Positions 57,538 to 64,000 of a stretch of DNA of 64,000 nt are shown in pieces. Position numbers and translations under genes: made by a program. The DNA is from Benincasa hispida. Lineage: Eukaryota > Streptophyta > Magnoliopsida > Cucurbitales > Cucurbitaceae. The stretch spans positions 28,445,186 through 28,509,185 of the forward strand of contig NC_052350.1 in NCBI RefSeq assembly GCF_009727055.1, in the 5' to 3' direction. A model generated the notes under the pieces. That model was not told the DNA's origin and did not search any database. It was given only the letters and a program-made list of their open reading frames with translations. How positions within the stretch are numbered: position 1 is the first letter of the stretch; the number at the start of each line of letters is the position of its first letter.

Positions 57538-59148
57538 TTACAATACTCGGAGTCCAAGTCCAACGAGGTGGCCCTTGAACACTTTAGCCGATAGGGCCTT
57601 TGTAAATGGATCAACAAGTTTGTCTTCAGAGGCAATCTTTGTGGTGATCACATCTCCTTGGTGTACTATCTCTCTGATGAGATGGTACTTTCTTTCAATA
57701 TGTTTTCCACGTTTGTGACTCCTTGGTTCTTTTGAGTTGGCAACAACACCACTATTGTCACAATATAGTGTGATAAGCAGGTGCATATCTGAAACTACTT
57801 CCAAATCAACCAAAAATTTGCGTAGCCATACTGCTTCTTTAGCAACTTCACATGCAGCCACGTATTTTGCTTCCATTGTGGAGTCAGCGATACAACTTTA
57901 CTTAATGCTTCTCTAAACTATAGCTCCTCCATTTATAGTGAAAACTGATCCTGAAGTTGATTTCCTGGAATCTACATCAGTCTGGAAATTAGAATCAGTG
58001 TATCCTGTAATGATCAAATCCTTAGGTCTATACCCAAGCATATAGACCCTCGTTCTCCTTAGATACTTGAGGATGTTTTTGACAATAGTCCAATGATTGT
58101 GTCTCGAATTGGATTTGAACCTGCTGATGATTCCAATTGCAAAGCATATGTCAGGACATGTACATAACATTGCGTACATCAAACTCCCAACTACAGAAGC
58201 GTATGGAATTCTTGTCATTTCCTCAACATCTTAAGGTGTCTTAGGACACTGTTCCTTTGACAAATGAATTCCATGTCTAAAAGGTAACATACTTTTTTTG
58301 GAATTTTGCATATATTTTGACAACATCTTGTCAATATAAGATGCCTGAGATAGTACTAATGTTCTATTCTTTCGATTCCAAAAGATCTGTATTCCTAGAA
58401 CATATTGAGAATTACCCAAATCTTTTGTTTGGAACTGTGTTGCTAACCATCTCTTTATGTCAACAAGGAAACTTTTCTCATTCCCAATGAGCAAGATATC
58501 ATCAACATAAAGAACTAAGAATGCTACAGTTTTGTTGACTATCTTCTTGTACACACAAGGTTCGTCAACATTCTGTTGAAAGCCATAAGATTTGATCGCA
58601 GTTTCAAACTTTATATTCCAGGATCTAAATGTTTGTTTCAATCCATAAATGGATTGATTAAGTTTACAGACTTTCTGTTTCTGTCCTTTTTCGATGAACC
58701 CTTCTGGTTGAGACATAAAAATACTTTCATCTAGATAGCCATTCAAAAAAGCTGTCTTGACATCTATTTTCCATATTTCATAGTCATAATATATGGCAAT
58801 GGAAAGAAGTATTCTTATTGACTTTATCATGGTAACAGGATAAAAAGTTTCTTCATAATCAACTCCTTCTCTTTGGGTAAAACCTTTTGCCACGAGTCTG
58901 GCTTTATAGGTTTGCACCTTGCCAGTTCGGTCTCCTTTTCTCCTGTAGATCCATTTACAACTTATAGGTGTAACCCCATATGGTTGATCTATAAGTTTCC
59001 AGACAGAGTTGAAGTACATAGACTCCATTTCATCGTCCATGGCTTTTATCCACTGTTCCCTGTCAACATCTTCCATTGCTTTTTTAAAGGTTAATGGATT
59101 TTCTAAACTATCATCCTGTATGATGTTTTGAGTTTCTGTTAAACCCAT
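57538..59148 (-). pseudogene. Copia reverse transcriptase and RNase H, nearly continuous
   Basis: 59148-58231 is RVT_2: WIKAMDDEMESMYFNSVWKL, CKWIYRRKGD, YKARLVAKGFTQREGVDYEE, IWKIDVKTAFLNGYLDESIF and the catalytic LYVDDILLIGN, all as expected. 58218-57913 continues with GSLMYAMLCTCPDICFAIG and the RNase H GYTDSN. 57876-57538 has MEAKYVAACEVAKEAVWLRK (the Glu of the site), LYCDNSGVVANSKEP and IERKYHLIREIV. Few stops separate these blocks ('CTCPDI' region intact; breaks at about 58225 and 57900). RT and RNase H catalytic residues remain, so decay is recent compared with the other elements. It shares one lineage with the 41-52 kb element by its PPT. Confidence 0.85.
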
Positions 59149-59198
59149 ATAGCATTCAGGTTGTTGAATAACCCTCCCACTACGTCGGGCATCCTCAA

Positions 59199-59343
59199 CT
59201 CTTGGGATGGACGTGACGGGACAACAACAGTTGTTGATGGACCAGCTTGATCAACACCTCTTGTTGATGTNCTCTTGGGATGGACGTGACGGGACAACAA
59301 CAGTTGTTGATGGACCAGCTTGATCAACACCTCTTGTTGATGT
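59199..59343. other. 72-bp exact direct duplication around a single N (assembly join)
   Basis: 59199-59270 and 59272-59343 are identical, with one N at 59271 between. It lies in the linker between integrase and RT, and adds a spurious repeat and an unknown residue there. Confidence 0.85.
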
Positions 59344-60400
59344 TGTTGTAGCATCTTTAGTCATTTCTTGCAATATTAGTTTATTGCGAGGTAGATGATT
59401 TTTTATATGATCTTCTTCCAAGAATGTAACGTTTGTCGATACAAATACTTTATCTTCTTGGGGATCATAAAACAATCCTCCTTTTTTTTCTTTAGTGTAT
59501 CCTACAGAAAGGGATAATTTCGAACATGTTTCCAATTTCTTAGGATTTTGTACCGACACATGTGTTGGACAACCCCAGATACGGAAATGACGTAAACTAG
59601 TTTTCCATCCTTTCCATAATTCATACGATGTTTCTGAAACATTTTTTGAAGGAACAACATTTAGAATAAATATTGTAGTTTGTACTGCATACCCCTAAAA
59701 GGATTGAGGTAACTAAGCCTAATTCATCATTGACCAGACCATGTCTAACAAGGTTCGATTTCTCCTTTTTGCAACACCGTTTTGTTGTGAAGTCCAGCTG
59801 CTGTGAGTTGGGATTGAATTCCAAGATCAACTAGATAGTTCTAGAATTGTAAATCCATATACTCACCACCTCGATCAGATCGAAGTGTTTTGATTCTTTT
59901 ACTTAACAGATTTTTGGTCTCAGCCTTAAATTCTTTTAACTTTTCAAGAGTTTCAGATTTATGGCTGATTAAGTACTTAGCCCTCGAGTGCAAAGGTAGA
60001 AGGGAGCTTAACTGCAAGACCCACCCATCGAGCAGGGACGAAAGTTGGCCTTAGTGATCCGACGGTGCCGAGTAATCATCAATAAAACTGATAAAATACT
60101 GATAGCCTCCTCGAGCTTTAACATTCATCGGACCACATACGTTTGAATGTATAAGTTCGAGAGACTCTTTGGCACAAAGATCTTTTTCAGAAAAAGATCT
60201 TTTAGTCATTTTTCCCTCAAGACATGATTCACATGGAGGTAAAGAACTATCTTCTAACTGATTTAGATGACCCTTTTTTACCAATCTCTCAATCCTGTTG
60301 AGATTAATGTGACTAAGTCTGAGGTGCCAAAGATAGGCGTTAGGAGAAATTTTTCGTTTCTTATTTTGAGTCTCAGCCATTTTAAACATCTCTATATTTA
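59251..60400 (-). pseudogene. Copia GAG-pre-integrase and integrase, interrupted
   Basis: 60389-60051: NAYLWHLRLSHINLNRIERL, then PPCESCLEGKMTKRSF (zinc HHCC) and integrase start YQYFISFIDDYS with the first catalytic Asp. The frame is then broken by a 93-base foreign insert (59981-60073). The downstream side resumes with ISHKSETLEKLKEFKAE (59980-59930). 59830-59621 is a frameshifted remainder. 59559-59345 is the C-terminal part with SVGYTKEKKGGLFYDPQEDK and FLEEDHIKNHLP. The second Asp and the Glu of the site fall in the damaged part, and the protein cannot be functional. Confidence 0.75.
59981..60073 (+). pseudogene. Plastid 23S rRNA gene fragment (NUPT-like) inside copia integrase
   Basis: From 'ccctcgagtgcaaagg' to 'gatccgacggtgccgagt' this 93-base stretch reads as plant plastid 23S rRNA, sense on the + strand, by memory of that conserved gene. 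It contains 'actgcaagacccaccc', 'cgagcagggacgaaag' and 'ccttagtgatccgacgg'. The few apparent differences from my recollection are all C-to-T or G-to-A changes (such as 'cccatcg' for cccgtcg and 'agttggcc' for agtcggcc), as expected for methylated nuclear DNA. It is far more GC-rich than the host element, has no homology to integrase, and sits right after FIDDYS. It is too short to be a functional rRNA. Confidence 0.8.
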
Positions 60401-60613
60401 AAATGGCTCTTGATTCAGTTAGTTTTTATATGTACAAGTTATTTTCGTGTCTTGCAAAACAAATATGAACACCTCTTGAATAAACAAATACTTCATTAAT
60501 TCAAAAGATATTCTGTACATATTTTCTAGCAGACAGGAAATGGAGATCAAGTTTCTTTTCATCTTAGGTACATAATATACATTCCTAAGTAAGATAAAAG
60601 AGTCTCCAAAAAA

Positions 60614-61686
60614 CTACTTGACATCTCCCACTGCTTGAGCTGAAATGACTTCACCCGTTCCCACCTTGAAAGTCATTTCCTGTTCAGAAAGTCCTCTCCA
60701 AGAACTAGTTTTCTGTAGAAAAGTACAAACATGATTAACGGCGTTTGAATCCAATATCCAGGTAAGGTGAGTATTCTCCACTAGGCATGTTTTCAACAAC
60801 CAGTAAATTGGATTTACCTTGTTTTGCCTTTTCTGCTTTCTTCTTAGCCAAATACTTTGGGCACTTACGTTTCTAGTACCCATCTTCTCTGCAATGCATT
60901 TTCCTTTAGAAGTTTTGTTTTTGTTTTTCTTTGCAGTGGTTTTATTTTTCCCTTTTCCTTTCTTCTTCATTTGTATAGATTTGTCTTTCAAAGAAGAAGG
61001 AATAGACTTCTTATTATCAGTAGGTTTCATTCCAGACGTTGACCCCTTATAAAACTTCTTAGGTTTAGAAACAACATTTATTTCTTTTTCCTTCAGTTTC
61101 ATCATTGACTGATATGTCTGTAACTCATTCAATAGCGTGGTCAAATTAAAAGTAATTTTGTTCATAACAGCGTTTGTTGTTAACGGCAGATAACTCTCCA
61201 GGAGAGATTCCAATATCATACTTACTTGACTCTTCTCATTTGTCATCGCCCCATGAGCTTCCGCAACATTAAAATGGACCATCATATCGCGAACATGTTC
61301 TCTTACGTTAGTTCCATCTTTCATGCGTGTAACGTAAACATACTTAATGGCTTCATGTCGAACAGAGGATGACGGTTGCCCGAACATCTTCTGAAGCGAA
61401 GCCATTATCTCACGGGTGGTGGGCATGACCTCACGTTTCTTATTAAGTACATCAGATATACTTGCTAAGATATAGGCCCGAGCTTTCTCATTAGCCCTAA
61501 CCCACCTATCATAGATGTCCCAAATATTTCGGTTTGTTATTATACTGGGAACCAGAGGACATTCCTCCGTCAACACAAACCTCAAATCATCCACAACTAA
61601 TATTATATTGATGTAGATTTCCAGTTTTAATATCCTTCACCATTAAATTTATCGGAAGCTAGCAATTGTATGATTGAATTCGACAT
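60614..61686 (-). pseudogene. Copia gag-protease, mostly open
   Basis: Start ATG at 61686 (MSNSIIQLLASDKFNG), an early stop and frameshift before 61600, then a 326-residue open frame (61594-60614). It has DDLRFVLTEECPLV, YDRWVRANEKARAYILASIS, TTREIMASLQKMFGQ and a Lys-rich basic tail. The zinc knuckle region (about 60880) is read out of frame in this ORF, indicating a frameshift there. The protease motif follows as WILDSNAVNHVC, where Asn replaces Gly of the DSG/DTG triad. This is the gag partner of the RT at 57538-59148 and is oriented identically. Confidence 0.75.
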
Positions 61687-61689
61687 TGC

Positions 61690-62950
61690 TGAAACATTTT
61701 AAACAAACTTTATGAAATAATTATGCATCTAAATCCATTTTTAGAAAAATAATAAAGTACCCAATAAATCTTTATTTATTTGCAACGATACTTTAGTGAT
61801 TTAGAACAATTGCTACTGAGGGACAATCAAGAATTCCTTCACTGAAGCAAGACAATTCTTGACCAAATACTATATAAGAATAACTCTTTACTCCTATAAT
61901 TATTTTAGTTATCGTTTTCGGTCAAGATTTTCACTAATAACTAGTAATTCTTGTAAGTGTGACCCGCCATTTTTAGAACTTATTGAAAGGTATGAATATG
62001 CCCCCGAAATAGAAGACAATAGCCAAGACGAAACAATAAGACCCTATTCATTTTACTGAAGCCTGGGTTGTTTCGAATCCTATGTTACAACCCTCTGAAG
62101 AGATCGCTGCGGTTAACGACTAGCTAGTGCCGCCTAAATATGACAGCAGGTGCAACATAGGAATCTCACGGTTCAAACTAATGGAGGAGTCGTAGGACAA
62201 TTTGATACATTTCCTTCACCCACTTACTATGAACTACTTCCCTCATTCACCTTGTTATTGACCCATGCAAATACTTTTCAAATGGAGCAGTCACAGTAAA
62301 AGCGACACGAAGACGAGCATGGATCTCACGGTGTGATTTCTTGAGGACGTGAGAGCTTATAACTATATATCGAATATATTTTTAATCTCCCACTGAAGTG
62401 TTCTATGTGTTTGGGTATTTACTTAGGTATAACAGCTAAATTTAAAAAACCAAAGTCTAAGTGGTTTATCCAAGTATAACGCTTATAATTGGATTCTAAC
62501 CTACAATGTCTAGGTGATAAACCGTTTTATTACCTCACATCGCTCACGCAAGCTCATAAATCAGTTAACAATGCTCAATCTTTCGGTCATCATCCCCAGG
62601 TAGGAAGTGTTCCGTAAATCGTCAACTTAAGTACCCCCAGCCTTAGACAGGTTTATGAACCGATTTCAGTTTGTAACTGAATTTTATAAGGTAACAATCT
62701 ATTTTAACGATTAAAACTAGTTGTTAACCTAAGTAAGCATGCAACTTTTCTTTGTTATGGATTTTAAACGTCTAACCCAATTTTATAACAGCTTACAAAA
62801 TTTTAGACATGCTAAACATCCACAACTTTCAACAAAGGTGTTCAATATCTAATATAGCAATTATATTAAATATAACCCTAACATGCATACTATAGATTAT
62901 AATATTTTATAACATACTTTCAATGCATGTAATATGCTTCCTACATAAAG
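61690..62950 (-). mobile_element. Copia leader upstream of gag
   Basis: Non-coding. It aligns in order with the leader at 63279-64000 (shared words 'cttactatgaac', 'attcacctt', 'gtattgac' or 'ttattgacccatgca') and, inverted, with part of 5448-8045. Its expected PBS and 5' LTR are not found at the right. Instead a 189-base LTR start follows at 62951. Confidence 0.55.
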
Positions 62951-63139
62951 TTATTAGACCATTTAGGCTATATACTGTTAACTTAATCCTATTTATGTCA
63001 CCACATAAAGTTAAAGTATTCAGACTATAGCCATGGTATGTTTATTGGATTTTCATAATAGAATGTAAAATCAATAACTTACTATTATTGATAAATAGAA
63101 TGTTTAACATGAACGGCGAGTTATAGGACATTCCCAATA
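62951..63139 (-). mobile_element. LTR start fragment (189 bp)
   Basis: Nearly identical to 57220-57410, the first approximately 190 bases of the 3' LTR of the neighbouring element. The terminal dinucleotide is altered (tattggg for tgttggg on the - strand). It is fused on one side to a truncated gag and on the other to a leader. Confidence 0.75.
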
Positions 63140-63144
63140 GAATG

Positions 63145-63278
63145 GGAGGACACTCCTCCATCAGGATGAAATGGAGATCATCGATGATCAAAATTGTGTT
63201 AGTTGTATTTTTCCAACTAGCATAATTTTTGCCAATTAGTTTTTCAATGGCAAGTAAGCTTAGAGTCTCAGTTGCCAT
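63145..63278 (-). pseudogene. Copia gag N-terminus fused to LTR
   Basis: - strand ATG at 63278: MATETLSLLAIEKLIGKNYA, then ASWKNTTNTILIIDDLHFIL and MEECPPI, where the LTR start begins. This is the family's gag start, cut after about 45 residues, so the element lacks all the rest: an internally deleted, non-autonomous relative of the 55.9-62.9 kb element. Confidence 0.7.
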
Positions 63279-64000
63279 AATAAAATTATTGAAACAGAAC
63301 AAACTTAATTAAGTCTACTTGCATTAAACTACTTTTAAAAAACTAATCATGTTTTAGCAAAATAGTCTAGTGTACCCGAAGTTACATATATTATGCAATG
63401 ATGCTTCAGTGAGGTAGAACACAAGTCACCGTAGGGTGATCAAGTGCCCCTTCACTGAAATGAGACATTCTCAACCATTAGATAGAAACAACTTCTTGTA
63501 ACTGAATCTAATAGTCACCATTGTTCGGTCCATAATTTGTTAACATCCTTAACAAGTCTGTGTAAGTGTAACCCCTCATTTTAGGTCCTAGAGTCCCGCC
63601 CTAATGAGCCAACCTTAGGGAAAACCCGATTAAGACAAGAGACTAAAGCAACCCTATCCATTTCTGGAGATCAAATAAAGAGTCATGCAAAACTGCTATC
63701 CTTTAGGGGGACACCCACGATGCCACGAGGTGATGCATGAAACTTTATCCAACTTAATGAGAGAGACCGAGGGATATGTTGTCACACGTCCCACTCCCAC
63801 TTACTATGAACACTCTCTCCATTCACCTTGGTATTGACCTACCCAAATGCCACTTATAGGGGGACACCTATAGTGCCTCGAGGTTGAGGATAAATCTCAT
63901 GGTGTGAAATTTTTGGGAGAAACGTGTAATGGTTAAAGTGAAGTATCATATACCCTATTTTCCTTCCACTGAGTGTTCTACCTAGGGTTCATTAACTTAG
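63279..64000 (-). mobile_element. Copia leader of the deleted relative, running off the window
   Basis: Non-coding. It carries two 'tagggggacac' motifs (about 63705 and 63858), each followed by a 'gcc(a/t)cgaggt' word, the counterpart of the doubled motif in the leader at 7428 and 7585. The 5' LTR would lie beyond 64000. Confidence 0.6.

Overview
This is a repeat-rich stretch of a plant nuclear genome. The evidence is dense LTR retrotransposons with plant-type primer-binding sites (tRNA-iMet and tRNA-Asp), CACTA DNA transposons, MITEs, strong AT richness, and one intron-containing trihelix transcription factor gene typical of eudicots. The TCTATCAGTGTCTATCA-type MITE, seen six times, and the general LTR style recall cucurbit genomes. 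That species guess is inference from memory, not proof.

Only one host gene appears intact: a GTL2-like trihelix transcription factor on the + strand (27161-29320, two exons, 608 residues). It sits in a relatively TE-poor, AT-rich pocket (about 19-30 kb) that holds MITEs, microsatellites and a TRIM-like LTR remnant but no other recognisable gene.

Left part (1-18.2 kb): an Athila-like Ty3 element whose gag lies between LTRs in inverted orientation (1-4172); a copia element (4.8-10.6 kb) with a 2.6 kb leader and a gag split by a solo LTR; then a + strand CACTA ORF2-type gene remnant (10.6-15.5 kb). That remnant has tandemly repeated intron and exon units, and two more solo LTRs with exact 5-bp target duplications sit within it or its end (11361-13198, 16202-18108).

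Middle-right (30.6-41.4 kb): a gypsy-like LTR appears to be split by an approximately 8.6 kb CACTA element on the - strand, carrying a decayed TNP2 transposase and an ORF2/Ulp1-type gene.

Right part (41.4-64 kb): a - strand copia element with gag-protease-integrase but a collapsed reverse transcriptase (41449-51825, with another LTR nested in its 5' LTR); a + strand copia relic (53.5-55.9 kb); and a second - strand copia element (55.9-62.9 kb) with a recognisable RT (YVDD) and RNase H. The integrase of this last element is interrupted by about 93 bp that matches my recollection of the plastid 23S rRNA gene. A further internally deleted relative starts at 62.9 kb and runs off the window. Two single-N positions (56559, 59271) are each flanked by direct duplications and look like unresolved assembly joins.

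There is no operon-like cooperation here. The elements are related mainly by nesting, and several LTRs of different subfamilies share one conserved non-coding block. I see no CRISPR array, no intact tRNA gene, no full rRNA gene and no novel protein system.
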